NCBI RefSeq assembly: GCF_004087915.1
Contig: NZ_CP035108.1
Coordinates: 1,240,001-1,304,000 of the forward strand
DNA length: 64,000 nt
Reading direction: 5' to 3'
Origin: Geovibrio thiophilus
GTDB taxonomy: Bacteria; Chrysiogenota; Deferribacteres; Deferribacterales; Geovibrionaceae
The notes under the pieces were generated by a model. That model was not told the DNA's origin. It made no database searches and was given only the letters and a program-made list of their open reading frames with translations. Position 1 is the first letter of the stretch. Each line of letters opens with the position of its first letter. Positions 1-8,863 of this stretch are shown in pieces. The translations under genes were made by a program, and so were the position numbers.

Positions 1-360
1 AGAGGGCGGCTTACCGAATTTCTCGCTCAGAACCGTATAAAAGTGAAAAAATACAACGTATTTACCGGAAAGAATGTTTTTGAGTCCATTCCGCGTGAGC
101 TTTATCAGGGCTATTTTCATTCTCTGAGGTGCCGCACCCTGCCTGATAAGCTTCTGAAAGTTATCCGGAAATCCGGCGGCGGAGTATGCGTGGCGAAAAA
201 CCTTATCTGTCCCGAACTGGTTTCCTACTGTAATGAAAACGGACTGAGGCTTTGGGTTTATTCCGTTAACGAGATAAACGCCTACAGGCGGTTTGCCTCT
301 ATGGACGGGGTGGATATGATCTTCTCCGACAGGGCGGAAAGCATTTTTAAAGAACTCTGA
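1..360 (+). CDS. C-terminal part of a glycerophosphodiester phosphodiesterase-like protein (cut by window edge)
   Basis: The reading frame is open from base 1, so the gene starts outside the window and only about 119 residues are visible. The GTG at 43 is probably internal. The tail has the pattern of the end of a GDPD TIM barrel: a strand with LRLWVYSVNE followed by GVDMIFSDR, where GDPD enzymes typically read 'W TVN ... GVDGIiTD'. GDPD enzymes hydrolyse glycerophosphodiesters to glycerol-3-phosphate and an alcohol. The catalytic N-terminal half is not visible, so the assignment rests on the C-terminal signature. A strong hairpin terminator follows the stop codon directly. Confidence 0.6.
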   Translation, partial: RGRLTEFLAQNRIKVKKYNVFTGKNVFESIPRELYQGYFHSLRCRTLPDKLLKVIRKSGGGVCVAKNLICPELVSYCNENGLRLWVYSVNEINAYRRFASMDGVDMIFSDRAESIFKEL

Positions 361-367
361 ACATAAA

Positions 368-398
368 AAGAGGAGCCCGAAGGCTCCTCTTTCTGTTT
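368..398 (+). terminator. Rho-independent terminator after the GDPD-like gene
   Basis: A perfect 10-bp stem AAGAGGAGCC / GGCTCCTCTT with a CGAA tetraloop is followed by a T-rich run. It lies 8 bases after the stop codon. It may also serve the convergent symporter gene, since the stem is symmetrical with A residues on the other side. Confidence 0.85.
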
Positions 399-428
399 TG
401 TTATTTAAGGAGATAAAAAGGTGTTGTG

Positions 429-1997
429 TTATTCCGCACCCACTCCGAGGTATGTTCTTATTTTTTCCTGCTCGAATTTTTCCTGCGATTCAGGCTCGGG
501 CGCAGTCACTGAGCCAATGAAAGCCGCAATGAAAGCCACTGTCATGGAGACAATCGCGGGGTTTTTCAGCGGGAATACAGCCTGCTCAAAGCCGAGCAGA
601 CCTACCCATATAACAGGGCTGAGAATTATGCAGACGGACGCTGAAACAGCGCCGGCTATGATTGACCATACAGCGCCCCTTGTGCTGAACTTTTTCCACG
701 TGATGGAAAGAAGCAGAGCGGGGAAGTTCGCGCTTGCGGCGATGGCAAATGCCAGACCAACAAGGAAGGCAACGTTCTGGTTTTTGAAAAGAATGCCCAG
801 CGCAACTGCCGCCACGCCGAAGATTACCGTTGCTATTCTTGCCACCTTAACCTGCTCAGCCTCTGTCGCCTGACCTTTCTTAAACACGCTTACGTAGATG
901 TCGTGGCTCATCGCGGATGATGCCGCGAGGGTAAGACCCGCAACAACCGCGAGGATCGTGGCGAAAGCAACCGCGGCTATGAAGCCGAGGAAGGGTTTAC
1001 CGCCGAGAGCCGCGGCGAGGATGGGAGCAGCCATGTTGCCGCCCTTGTCTATTCCGGTAATGAAATCCTGTCCGACAAGCACAGCCGCACCGAAGCCAAC
1101 TATGGGAATTACGAGGTAGAAGTAGCCGATGAAGCTTGTCGCGTATGCAACGGATTTTCTCGCTTCTTTAGCGTCAGGCACCGTGAAGAACCTCATAAGG
1201 ATGTGAGGCAGACCGAGAAGACCGAACATAAGCGCCAGACCGAGTGAAAGAGCCTCTATGGGGCTTGTTACGAATCCGCCGGGTTTAAACATTGTTTCAA
1301 ACCCGTACATGTCGCCCACTGCGCCGAAGAGATTTCCGGGGTTGAAGCCGAACTTGAAGAGAACAAGCCCCGCAAGAACAGTAACACCGAAAAGAAGAAG
1401 AACCGCTTTGATTATCTGCACCCATGTGGTAGCGAGCATTCCGCCGAAAAGAACGTACAGAAGCATAACTGTTCCCACGAGGATTTCAGCCAGCTCGTAA
1501 GGCATGCCGAACATGAGCTGTATAAGCTTGCCGGCACCCACCATCTGCGCGATTGTGTAGCAGAGAACCACGAGGATTCCGCCCACAGCGGAGGCGATGC
1601 GTATCGGACGGTTTTTAAGTCTAGAGGAAACAACATCCGCGAAGGTGAATTTACCGAGGTTTCTGAGAGGTTCCGCTATGAGGAACATAAGAGCAGGCCA
1701 GCCCACAAGCCAGCCGACAGCGTATATTGCGCCGTCGTAACCCCGCAGGGCAACCATTCCTGAAATACCGAGGAAAGACGCTGCGGACATATAATCGCCC
1801 GCGAGAGCAAGACCGTTCTGAAAACCTGTAACACTGCGCCCCGCGGCGTAAAATTCACTTGTGGTCTTAGTTTTTCTTGCCGCCCAGTATGTGATCATAA
1901 GGGTTCCGGCAACTATGATGGCAAAGAAAAGGAGCGATATGGGATCTGCCTTGCCCGCCTGAAAATTTGCAAGTCTCTGAGCAATAACTTCATTCAT
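429..1997 (-). CDS. actP: Cation/acetate symporter (sodium:solute symporter family)
   Basis: This 522-aa polytopic membrane protein has about 13 hydrophobic segments and the N-terminal signature of ActP-type SSS transporters ([16 protein letters not shown], then [14 protein letters not shown]). Family members import acetate and other short monocarboxylates with a cation. The ATG at 1997 has an AGGAGA ribosome site seven bases upstream. The DUF485 gene ends 12 bases upstream on the same strand, the usual yjcH-actP arrangement, so the two are almost certainly co-transcribed. The hydrophilic tail ([13 protein letters not shown]) is cytosolic. Acetate is the likely substrate, but propionate or pyruvate cannot be excluded from sequence. 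Confidence 0.9.
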   Translation of the reverse strand: MNEVIAQRLANFQAGKADPISLLFFAIIVAGTLMITYWAARKTKTTSEFYAAGRSVTGFQNGLALAGDYMSAASFLGISGMVALRGYDGAIYAVGWLVGWPALMFLIAEPLRNLGKFTFADVVSSRLKNRPIRIASAVGGILVVLCYTIAQMVGAGKLIQLMFGMPYELAEILVGTVMLLYVLFGGMLATTWVQIIKAVLLLFGVTVLAGLVLFKFGFNPGNLFGAVGDMYGFETMFKPGGFVTSPIEALSLGLALMFGLLGLPHILMRFFTVPDAKEARKSVAYATSFIGYFYLVIPIVGFGAAVLVGQDFITGIDKGGNMAAPILAAALGGKPFLGFIAAVAFATILAVVAGLTLAASSAMSHDIYVSVFKKGQATEAEQVKVARIATVIFGVAAVALGILFKNQNVAFLVGLAFAIAASANFPALLLSITWKKFSTRGAVWSIIAGAVSASVCIILSPVIWVGLLGFEQAVFPLKNPAIVSMTVAFIAAFIGSVTAPEPESQEKFEQEKIRTYLGVGAE

Positions 1998-2009
1998 GTG
2001 TGGTATCTC

Positions 2010-2303
2010 CTATTTCAGCATCTTTTTGAGTTCTTCGACTTCTTTGTCGTACGAGTTGTTTGCCCAGAGAACATAAGTAATTGTGAGTACCCATGCGATA
2101 ACTATCACTGCGACGAACAGTGCTATTCCAAGAGTAATATTCGGTGTAACCATTTTGATCATCAGTTCCTTATCCAGCGAAATAAGAAACAGATACCCGA
2201 AATACACTACAAAGAGGATCGCCAGCATAATATAGCTGAAAGTCCACCTCTTTCTGACTAGGTTTTTGAACCTGTCAGAGTTCACGATTTCGCGAGCGTT
2301 CAT
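2010..2303 (-). CDS. yjcH: DUF485 small membrane protein (YjcH-like), partner of the acetate symporter
   Basis: This 97-aa protein has two membrane segments (about residues 28-48 and 60-82) and a charged C-terminal tail (EVEELKKMLK). Size, topology and position directly before actP match the DUF485/YjcH family, which is nearly always encoded with SSS-type acetate permeases. Its biochemical role is unsettled; it is thought to be a small accessory subunit. A strong ribosome site (TAGGAGG) precedes the ATG at 2303. It is the first gene of the operon, so the promoter must lie in the AT-rich region above 2304, where a TATACT-like -10 (2330-2335, minus strand) is the best candidate. Confidence 0.8.
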   Translation of the reverse strand: MNAREIVNSDRFKNLVRKRWTFSYIMLAILFVVYFGYLFLISLDKELMIKMVTPNITLGIALFVAVIVIAWVLTITYVLWANNSYDKEVEELKKMLK

Positions 2304-2928
2304 AAAGACCTCCTACCTGTTTTGAGAAAAGTATAAAACTATAAGCAGTTTCAGTTATGCGGTTTAATTCCTGTTTAAATCCGCATGCGCCTTAAAGTAA
2401 AACTACTTTATATAATGTATGTATTATTAAATTATATAGACACTATTTGTCAAGAAGATTTTATAAACCCTGATACAATAAAATGTTATAAGTATGTTGA
2501 TATGGAGTATAAAAAATTAATAAATCAGTATGTTTATTTAAAGTTATTTGATTAATTATTAATGAGACATCGGTATATAATTAATGATAAATAAATATGT
2601 TTATAAATAATTCGTTTAATAAAGAAGTTTATTTTTGGTTCAAAAAGGGTTCTGTAGGTGAAAAATGCAATACATAAATAGTTTATCTTGATATTGCGAA
2701 CGAGTGAAGGCTTTTTCAAACATAAATGAGATTTGTTCCGGCGAATGCAATTAATAGTGTATTAATTTCTGATGGGTTTAAAATTAGTCTGTTAAAAAAA
2801 GACTGATATGTATATAATCAAAAGGAAAAGCCTGCCAGCAGCTGTTTCAGCAGCTGTAGAATGGCGGTTGATTATGCCGTATGCTTGCTTTGCTCCCGCA
2901 TCTGAGCGAAAAAATTTTCGGAGGCTTT
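2304..2928. other. AT-rich intergenic region between divergent acetate-symporter and DUF294-regulator genes
   Basis: These 625 bases contain no plausible gene. Roughly 2400-2650 is very AT-rich. Three items stand out. There is an imperfect inverted repeat with arms ATGCGG (2357-2362) and CCGCAT (2381-2386) just upstream of the likely yjcH promoter, a possible operator. A fragment of the dispersed ATTGCGAAC...GTGAAG repeat lies at 2692-2710. A small hairpin AGTC/GACT with an A-rich loop lies near 2787-2803. I see no clear sigma-54 or FNR-type site and no DnaA-box cluster. Confidence 0.6.
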
Positions 2929-4818
2929 ATGGAAATCAGTTCCATGAACGGAATAACCGACATTCTGGACAGACTCACAAGATTTTATGTTTTCAAGGGT
3001 ATAGAATATTCCCGTCTGAGGCTTCTTCTGGAAAAGAGCGAGTTTGTTTCGGTGGAGCAGGGCGAGGCGCTTTTCAAAAAGGGCGAATCCTACCACAAAG
3101 GCGTATATCTTGTTTATTCGGGCGAGGTTGAGCTTTACAGCGATTCAGGGCTGAAGGCTGTTGCCGACGCTGGTGATTTCGCAGGTCTTTCCAACTTTGT
3201 GGGTAAGTCCGTTTACCACGTCAGCGCCACGGCGTCCCTGAACTCCGACCTTATTTTTATACCTGAGCTGAGTATCTATAAGCTGATGGAAGTTTCCGAA
3301 GAGTTCAGGGAACGCTTCTACGGGCTGGTTACGAGACGTATGAACGCCATCACCGGAAAAGATACGGGCAACATAGAATCCAGCACCCACAGACCTGTCG
3401 GAAGCTATATGACCAGTCCTGTGATAACAGCTCAAACCACGGATACGGTCATGGAGGCGGGCAAGGTAATGTCTGAGCACAATATAGGCGCTCTCGCTGT
3501 TCTTGACGATAAGGGGGCGCTTGCGGGTCTCATTACCAGTAAACATATGGTTCACAGGTTCCTCTCAAATATAGAGAGCAGCCTTCAGGCCCCGTATGTC
3601 AAAAACTTTATGGAAAAGGAACCTCTTGTGCTGCCTGCGGAATTTCCCCTTGCGGAAGCTCTGGGAGAGATGCAGATGAAGGCACAGGAATACGCGCTCA
3701 TATCCATGAAGAACAAGCCGGTGGGAATCATTTCCAACAATGATATAATGCGCACCCTTTTCAGGAACACATCTATTCACAACACATACATTGAAGGCGT
3801 TTCGGGAATTGATGAGCTGCGTGCCTCCTATGCGGGGCTTTATAAAATAGCCGAGGGTCTGGTGGGAAGCTCAAGGCTCACCTATGACGTTCTGCCTGTT
3901 CTTTCCGCCGTCCACCTTAACATACAGAAAAAGGTCTATCGGCTCACAGCGGAAAAATTCGCCGCGGAAACAGGGTTCGACATAACAAAGGTGAAGCACT
4001 CGCTGATCATAATGGGCAGCGGCGGACGAAAGGAGATGATGCTGGATCCCGATCAGGACAACGGCTTCATCTTTGCGGACGATGTTTCGGATGAGGACAT
4101 AGCGATGTTCCTCAAATTCGGAGCATTGTTTACTGATAATCTTGAGTTTGTGGGCTACAAAAAATGTCCGGGCAACGTTATGGTTACCAACCCGGAGATG
4201 TCCATGAGGCTTTCCGAATGGAAAAACAAGGTGCGTGACTGGGTGGACGGTTCTGCGGGGAAAAGCATTCTCTGGAGCAACATTGTTTTCGATTACGATG
4301 GTCTTGCGGGGGATGAAAAGCTTGTGTGGGAGCTCAGGGAATACATCAACATGAAAATATCCCAGAAACCGATATTTCTCATATTTATGCTGGAAAACGA
4401 CTCCAACCAGCGCAGACCTATCAACCTTTTCGGCAAGTTTATAACCGAAAAGGACGGCGAGCATGCCGGTAAGATGAATATGAAGATCGCCGCTCTGGCT
4501 TTTATAGTGGATGTTACTCGTGCCTTTACTCTCAAATACGGACTGAATGACCTTAATACGATCGAGAGGCTGAAGCATCTGCGCCGCAAGAAGATTCTGT
4601 CGGATGAACTTGTTTCTCAGACTCAGGATGCCTATGAGATTCTGGTGGATATAACTTTGAATGAGCAGATACGTCAGGCGCATTCCGGTGAGAAAATAAA
4701 CAAGTTTGTCAGCCCCGAGAGCCTGTCAATGTATAATCAGGAGAAACTCCGGAAGGCGCTTAACCATATGTCGAAGTATCTGTCGGTGGGGCTTAAGTAT
4801 TTCAAGGGACATCCTTAA
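2929..4818 (+). CDS. Cyclic-nucleotide-binding/CBS/DUF294 nucleotidyltransferase-type regulator
   Basis: This is a 629-aa cytosolic protein. In order it has a cNMP-binding-like beta barrel (about residues 10-120), two CBS domains (about 150-265; 'YMTSPVITAQTTDTVMEAG' and 'FMEKEPLVLPAEFPLAEAL'), and a DUF294 nucleotidyltransferase domain with GSGGRKEMMLDPDQDNG near residue 365. That motif matches the GS...D.D catalytic pattern of GlnD-type transferases. A helical DUF294 C-terminal domain follows. An upstream ATG at 2881 is in frame, but the ATG at 2929 has a CGGAGG site five bases before it and is preferred. Such proteins are often encoded beside ActP and a DnaQ-like exonuclease and are thought to regulate acetate or central metabolism. 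Target and ligand are unknown. Confidence 0.85.
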   Translation: MEISSMNGITDILDRLTRFYVFKGIEYSRLRLLLEKSEFVSVEQGEALFKKGESYHKGVYLVYSGEVELYSDSGLKAVADAGDFAGLSNFVGKSVYHVSATASLNSDLIFIPELSIYKLMEVSEEFRERFYGLVTRRMNAITGKDTGNIESSTHRPVGSYMTSPVITAQTTDTVMEAGKVMSEHNIGALAVLDDKGALAGLITSKHMVHRFLSNIESSLQAPYVKNFMEKEPLVLPAEFPLAEALGEMQMKAQEYALISMKNKPVGIISNNDIMRTLFRNTSIHNTYIEGVSGIDELRASYAGLYKIAEGLVGSSRLTYDVLPVLSAVHLNIQKKVYRLTAEKFAAETGFDITKVKHSLIIMGSGGRKEMMLDPDQDNGFIFADDVSDEDIAMFLKFGALFTDNLEFVGYKKCPGNVMVTNPEMSMRLSEWKNKVRDWVDGSAGKSILWSNIVFDYDGLAGDEKLVWELREYINMKISQKPIFLIFMLENDSNQRRPINLFGKFITEKDGEHAGKMNMKIAALAFIVDVTRAFTLKYGLNDLNTIERLKHLRRKKILSDELVSQTQDAYEILVDITLNEQIRQAHSGEKINKFVSPESLSMYNQEKLRKALNHMSKYLSVGLKYFKGHP

Positions 4819-4852
4819 CTGAATTTATGAAATGAAGCATGGTTTTGTTCCA

Positions 4853-4909
4853 GTCATTCTGAACGCAATGAAGAATCTTTTTTTGGGTATTTTGATTACT
4901 CAGAGTGAC
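4853..4909. repeat. Dispersed palindromic repeat (GTCATTCTGA type)
   Basis: This is an imperfect inverted repeat starting GTCATTCTGAACGCAATGAA and ending CTCAGAGTGAC. It belongs to the widespread class of short intergenic palindromes beginning GTCATTCTGA or GTCATTGCGA. A related partial copy starts near 56225. It sits in the gap before stem-loop array A and is not coding. Confidence 0.6.
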
Positions 4910-4935
4910 CTGTGACTGGTAAAAATGACTCTGAC

Positions 4936-5214
4936 AACTCCATGGATGGAGTTGCGCCGTGCGTAGCGAAGACGAACGAAGTTCGGCGCGAGCGTGTACC
5001 CAAAATTTCCAAGGATGGCAAATTTTGGATTATAAAGACCAGATGTTGCGCCGTGCGTAGCGAAGACGAACGAAGTTCGGCGCGAGCGTGTATCCAAAAT
5101 TTCCAAGGATGGCAAATTTTGGATTATAAAGACCAGATGTTGCGCCGTGCGTAGCGAAGACGAACGAAGTTCGGCGCGAGCGTGTACAGTAGTCCGGCAG
5201 GATGCACGGATTAC
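4936..5214 (+). repeat. Stem-loop array A: three scaffold copies with alternating hairpins (94-bp unit)
   Basis: The scaffold TGCGCCGTGCGTAGCGAAG ... GCGAGCGTGTA occurs at 4953, 5047 and 5141 with an exact 94-bp period. Each encloses a hairpin CGAAC-GAA-GTTCG. Between scaffolds lie longer hairpins with arms CCAAAATTT/AAATTTTGG, CC/GG closing pairs and hexaloop AAGGAT (5011-5016 and 5105-5110). The array opens with AACTCC-ATGGAT-GGAGTT (4936-4953) and closes with an 8-bp hairpin GTAGTCCG/CGGATTAC enclosing CAGGAT (5189-5214). The 94-bp period is not a multiple of three, so it is not a coding repeat. The same scaffold occurs in arrays B and C. Confidence 0.85.
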
Positions 5215-5269
5215 AGTTATTAAGTAAGACGGATTGACTGGCATAAGTTTCTGATATAATCTCAACTCT

Positions 5270-6535
5270 ATGAAATCGGACGCCAAGCGGATATTTTCCA
5301 ACGCATCATCTCTGTTCATCCTTCAGCTTATAACATATGCCATATCCTTAGCTGCCGTTCCTTATCTTGTCCGTGTTCTGGGACCTTCCAAGTACGGACT
5401 TGTGATATTCGCCCAGTCGGTTATAACCTATTTTATCTTCCTTGTTGACTACGGCTTTGACATGTGGGGAACAATGCGCATAGCCGAAAATCAGCATGAC
5501 AAAAAGCGTCTTTCCGAAATATTTCACAACGTAATGACCGCCAAACTTATGCTGGGCGGTGCGGGTTTTCTGATTATCCTTATTTTCATTGCCTCCGTGG
5601 GCAAATTCCGTGAGGAGTGGCGCCTTATTCTGCTCTCCTTCGGCATGATAGGCGGGCAGATACTTATCCCCTCATGGTTTTACAGGGGTATGGAACGGAT
5701 GAAGTTCATAGCTGTCTGCCTTGTGGCGGTGAAAACGGGGTATCTTATTCTTGTTCTCCTCACCGTGAAGACCGAGGCGGATTATGTTCTCGTGCCGCTG
5801 GCTAATTTCATAGCTTATTCTCTTGCCGGTCTGTACGGCATATGGACTGTATACGCCAAATTCGGATTAGGCTTTTCCCTTCCTGTTTTCAGCGAGGTTA
5901 TAAAGGGAATAAGGGAAGGCTTTATCTACTTCGCGAAAGCGATTACAGATAACTTTGCCAAGATTACCAATACAGTGCTTCTCGGTTTCATCGCCGGAGA
6001 TGCGGCGGTGGGCTTCTACGGCTCCGCTGAAAAACTCATGGATGCAGTGCGGGCGATGCTTTCCCCTGTGTTTCAGGCTATCTTTCCGCACTCCCGCAGG
6101 ACGGCAGCCAGATCAAAGCATGAATGGTTTATTTTCATAAAAAAAGCAGGTACAGCGATGGCTGCTTTTGCCGCTGTTCTTTCCGCTTCCATATTCCTGC
6201 TTTCCGATTTCGGGGTAAGGCTTGTTCTGGGAGAGGAGTTCATGGCGAGCGTGCCTGTTCTGAGGATGCTTGCCGTTTATCTTTTCTTTTTCTCGATTAA
6301 CAATATAATGGGTGTTCAGACTCTGGTATGCTTTGACAGGGGGAAGGCGTTTCTCAGCCTCACGCTAGCGGCGAAGCTTCTGGGACTTGCGCTCTCTTTC
6401 CTTCTGATTCCGGCATTTTTTGAAAAAGGCGCAGCGTTTGCACTTGTTTCGGCTGAGGCGGCTTACAGCCTTTTTCTTTTCATATATATAATTAAAAGCG
6501 GACTCCTGAGCGATGTCCGCAGGAGCGGTAAATGA
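5270..6535 (+). CDS. Polysaccharide flippase (Wzx/MOP superfamily)
   Basis: This 421-aa integral membrane protein has about 12-14 predicted membrane segments. The N-terminus (NASSLFILQLITYAISLAAV, then PYLVRVLGPSKYGLV) is characteristic of Wzx/RfbX oligosaccharide flippases, which move lipid-linked glycan units across the inner membrane. The next gene overlaps by four bases (ATGA at 6532-6535), which implies coupled translation and a shared role in surface polysaccharide export. No other cluster genes such as a Wzy polymerase or a large glycosyltransferase set are nearby, so this is a two-gene fragment of a pathway. No clear Shine-Dalgarno precedes the ATG at 5270, and array A ends only about 55 bases upstream. 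Confidence 0.85.
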   Translation: MKSDAKRIFSNASSLFILQLITYAISLAAVPYLVRVLGPSKYGLVIFAQSVITYFIFLVDYGFDMWGTMRIAENQHDKKRLSEIFHNVMTAKLMLGGAGFLIILIFIASVGKFREEWRLILLSFGMIGGQILIPSWFYRGMERMKFIAVCLVAVKTGYLILVLLTVKTEADYVLVPLANFIAYSLAGLYGIWTVYAKFGLGFSLPVFSEVIKGIREGFIYFAKAITDNFAKITNTVLLGFIAGDAAVGFYGSAEKLMDAVRAMLSPVFQAIFPHSRRTAARSKHEWFIFIKKAGTAMAAFAAVLSASIFLLSDFGVRLVLGEEFMASVPVLRMLAVYLFFFSINNIMGVQTLVCFDRGKAFLSLTLAAKLLGLALSFLLIPAFFEKGAAFALVSAEAAYSLFLFIYIIKSGLLSDVRRSGK

Positions 6536-7935
6536 AAGCGGCTTTTGTGGTGAGCCACCTCAGAACGGAGACCTTTTACGGAATATCAAAGCATATTGAT
6601 GCCGAAATCTATTGGATCTCAACCGGAGATCCCTATTGGATCAGCTTTCTTAAGGCAAACGGAGTTGAGGAAGACCGTATTCTTGATCTTTCGCCCGCCT
6701 CATTCAATAATGATGCGGATATTTCCGAAGTCCTTGAGATGGAGGAGCATTCATCCTACAGGGCTTCCGCTGTCATCATGTCCGACCGCCTCCTCAGCCG
6801 CAAGCCCAGAGAAGTCAGCTATTCATACATCGCCGCTGTGTACTCCATGATTAAAAAATTCATAGCAGACAATAAAATAGATGTTATCTTCGGGGAGTCC
6901 ACATGGACTGCGGAACTTACCGCCGCCGCCGCTGCCGAAAAATGCGGAATACCATACCTTACTCCCGCAACAACAAGGATTCCCAACGGCAGGTTCACTT
7001 TCTTCAAAGGCTTTTTTCAGGATAAGCTGTTTCTGGATAAGCCTGTTTTTGATTCCGATCTGGAAGCTGCCGAAGAATTTTACGACAGATTCGTGAACCA
7101 TCGTCCTGTGCCGGACTACGCTCATATCAAGAGGGATTTTTCTTTGTTCAGTGCGGAGAACTTCCGCAAGATTAAGAAACATCTGGCATATATGATGTTT
7201 CATAAAGATAAGGATATGACCCGTCCGGATCTGGATTACCTTTTCGATCAGCGAATATTCCGCCGCAACAACTCCAAAAGACTGAAAAGACTCAGGCTTT
7301 CCAAAGATATATCTTTTCTGACAGGGCAGAAATACTGCGTTTACAACCTCCATATGCAGCCGGAGGCGAGTATCGATGTTCTCGGTGCTTACAACTCGGA
7401 TCAGTTTCATATAATACAGAATATTGCCCGCTCTCTTCCGGCGGACGCTGTCGTCATAGTGAAGGAGCATCCTCAGGCCGTGGGTGACAGAGTGCGGGAG
7501 TTTTACAACGCAGTGAACGATTTGCCCAACGCCGTGCTTGTTCATCCCGAGTCCGACAACTGGGAACTGACGGCAGGGGCTTTTGCCGTGATTACGGTTT
7601 CCGGCACTGCGGCTTATCAGGCAGCGCTTCTGGGTACCCCCTCAGTTATTTTTGCCGATGTTTTCTTTTCAGAGCTGCCTCTTGTGCACAGATGCCGCAG
7701 TCAGGAGGATCTGCCGGAAATTCTGAAAAAGTGCATGGAATCGGACAGAAACCCTGACAGAGACGCATGCACAGCTTTTTTGGCTAAGCTCATCAAAAAC
7801 TCTTTCGAGGGCTCTGTTTACGGCAGGGAAGTCAGTGATGCTAATGTTCAGGACGCCAACTTCAAAACTGCGGCGAAAGGCTTCAACACAGTTCTGCACC
7901 AAGTAAAAGCGGAGAAGCCTAAGATAGTCCGTTAA
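6532..7935 (+). CDS. Capsule/surface polysaccharide biosynthesis-type protein
   Basis: This 467-aa soluble protein overlaps the flippase gene by four bases. The C-terminal half carries the pattern of capsule-synthesis (KpsC/KpsS-type) and related GT-B transferases: VYNLHMQPEAS, VIVKEHPQA, and later the TVSGTAAYQAALLGTPSVIF nucleotide-sugar binding loop. It probably adds or processes sugars on a surface glycan that the adjacent flippase exports. The N-terminal domain (about residues 1-200) has a Rossmann-like start (KAAFVVSHLRTETFYG). The exact sugar and acceptor cannot be read from the sequence. The stop codon overlaps the stop of the convergent gene below. Confidence 0.7.
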   Translation: MKAAFVVSHLRTETFYGISKHIDAEIYWISTGDPYWISFLKANGVEEDRILDLSPASFNNDADISEVLEMEEHSSYRASAVIMSDRLLSRKPREVSYSYIAAVYSMIKKFIADNKIDVIFGESTWTAELTAAAAAEKCGIPYLTPATTRIPNGRFTFFKGFFQDKLFLDKPVFDSDLEAAEEFYDRFVNHRPVPDYAHIKRDFSLFSAENFRKIKKHLAYMMFHKDKDMTRPDLDYLFDQRIFRRNNSKRLKRLRLSKDISFLTGQKYCVYNLHMQPEASIDVLGAYNSDQFHIIQNIARSLPADAVVIVKEHPQAVGDRVREFYNAVNDLPNAVLVHPESDNWELTAGAFAVITVSGTAAYQAALLGTPSVIFADVFFSELPLVHRCRSQEDLPEILKKCMESDRNPDRDACTAFLAKLIKNSFEGSVYGREVSDANVQDANFKTAAKGFNTVLHQVKAEKPKIVR

Positions 7936-8795
7936 TCCTTAACCAGATACTGCTGATTGTTGTAGTAGCCTTCCAGAAACGCAGTGCGGGCTTCATCGGG
8001 GCTGAGGTATGTCTTGCTCACTGCCACATCCGCCGAGTATTTCAGCTTGGCACTCATTACGTCTATGCTTTCGCTGGCCTCATCCTCAAAGCCTTTTCCG
8101 GTTATTGTGAGTTTTCTGGCGTAGTTGTCGGAGATTATGCCGCCGAGGAGCGCCTTAAGCTGAGGTGCGGACATGCTCCCTTTGGTGTTGCCCATGCTCA
8201 CGGTTATATCCATCTTAAGTCCCTCCAGTGTGCCCATTATGGAACCGAGCTCACGTCCTGACTCACTGGTGAGCACAGTGTCCACAAAATCCGCCGTGGG
8301 GGCTTCCACGCTGATCTCAAATTTTCTGAAGACTTCCCAGTTCTGGATTTTGTTATACGCATCGCTTATGAAAACAGGATCAAGAACAATGGTATTTTCA
8401 TCAGCAAGCCAGCGCAGAAACTCCGTGAAGGCTCCCTTGCCCGCTGTGCCGGATGCGGTGAGAAGAAGCCTGTCCTGCGGAAGGGCGAGACCGTAGGTTA
8501 TATCGCCAAGAGTGCCTGAATTGAGAGGGACTTCGCTGAGTTCGCCGTTTCTGTCATACCATACCGGCCAGCTTGACTTCTCCTTGATAAGCCCGAAGAG
8601 ATAGGCGGGGAAGCCGTTGACCTCAAAGGATTCAAACAGCTTAAACATTATCTCTCTGCTTTTTGTCTCGAAAAAGCCGTAGTCCATGCCGCTGTCGAAC
8701 AGGGTGGAGAGCTTTTCGGAGAGTGTCATGAAAACTCCGTCCTCCTGAGATTCTATATTAAAGAAGTTTACGTTGATCCGCTTTTTTTCAGTCAT
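7932..8795 (-). CDS. Hypothetical protein, 287 aa, unrecognised family
   Basis: I do not recognise this protein. It is soluble, with no signal peptide or membrane segment. It begins KKRINVNFFNIESQEDGVF and has a C-terminal section rich in beta pattern and charge (KLTITGKGFEDEASESIDVM, then LKYSADVAVSKTYLSPDEAR). An ATG exists at 8807, but the ATG at 8795 is preceded by GAGGAAAG and is the better start. It is convergent with the polysaccharide gene, the two stops overlapping, and divergent from the thiamine-binding-type gene across a short promoter region. Nothing in its context gives a function. Confidence 0.6.
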   Translation of the reverse strand: MTEKKRINVNFFNIESQEDGVFMTLSEKLSTLFDSGMDYGFFETKSREIMFKLFESFEVNGFPAYLFGLIKEKSSWPVWYDRNGELSEVPLNSGTLGDITYGLALPQDRLLLTASGTAGKGAFTEFLRWLADENTIVLDPVFISDAYNKIQNWEVFRKFEISVEAPTADFVDTVLTSESGRELGSIMGTLEGLKMDITVSMGNTKGSMSAPQLKALLGGIISDNYARKLTITGKGFEDEASESIDVMSAKLKYSADVAVSKTYLSPDEARTAFLEGYYNNQQYLVKD

Positions 8796-8863
8796 TTCTT
8801 TCCTCATTGCATTAGATTATGTTTATACTATCAGCAAAACTGTGAAAAATAAAGGAGGCGTGT

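Noticed and set aside
2400-2650. AT-rich stretch as a replication origin
   Set aside because: No DnaA-box cluster and no dnaA, dnaN or parAB genes nearby.
3871-4683. 270-codon ORF opposite the DUF294 regulator
   Set aside because: Antisense shadow; no start site or domain.
4936-5214. CRISPR array
   Set aside because: Repeats are 93-101 bp with internal hairpins, there are only three per locus, spacers are identical within a locus, and no cas gene is present.
4912-5319. ORFs of 80-139 codons across array A
   Set aside because: They run through the stem-loop array, change frame between repeat copies and have no ribosome site.
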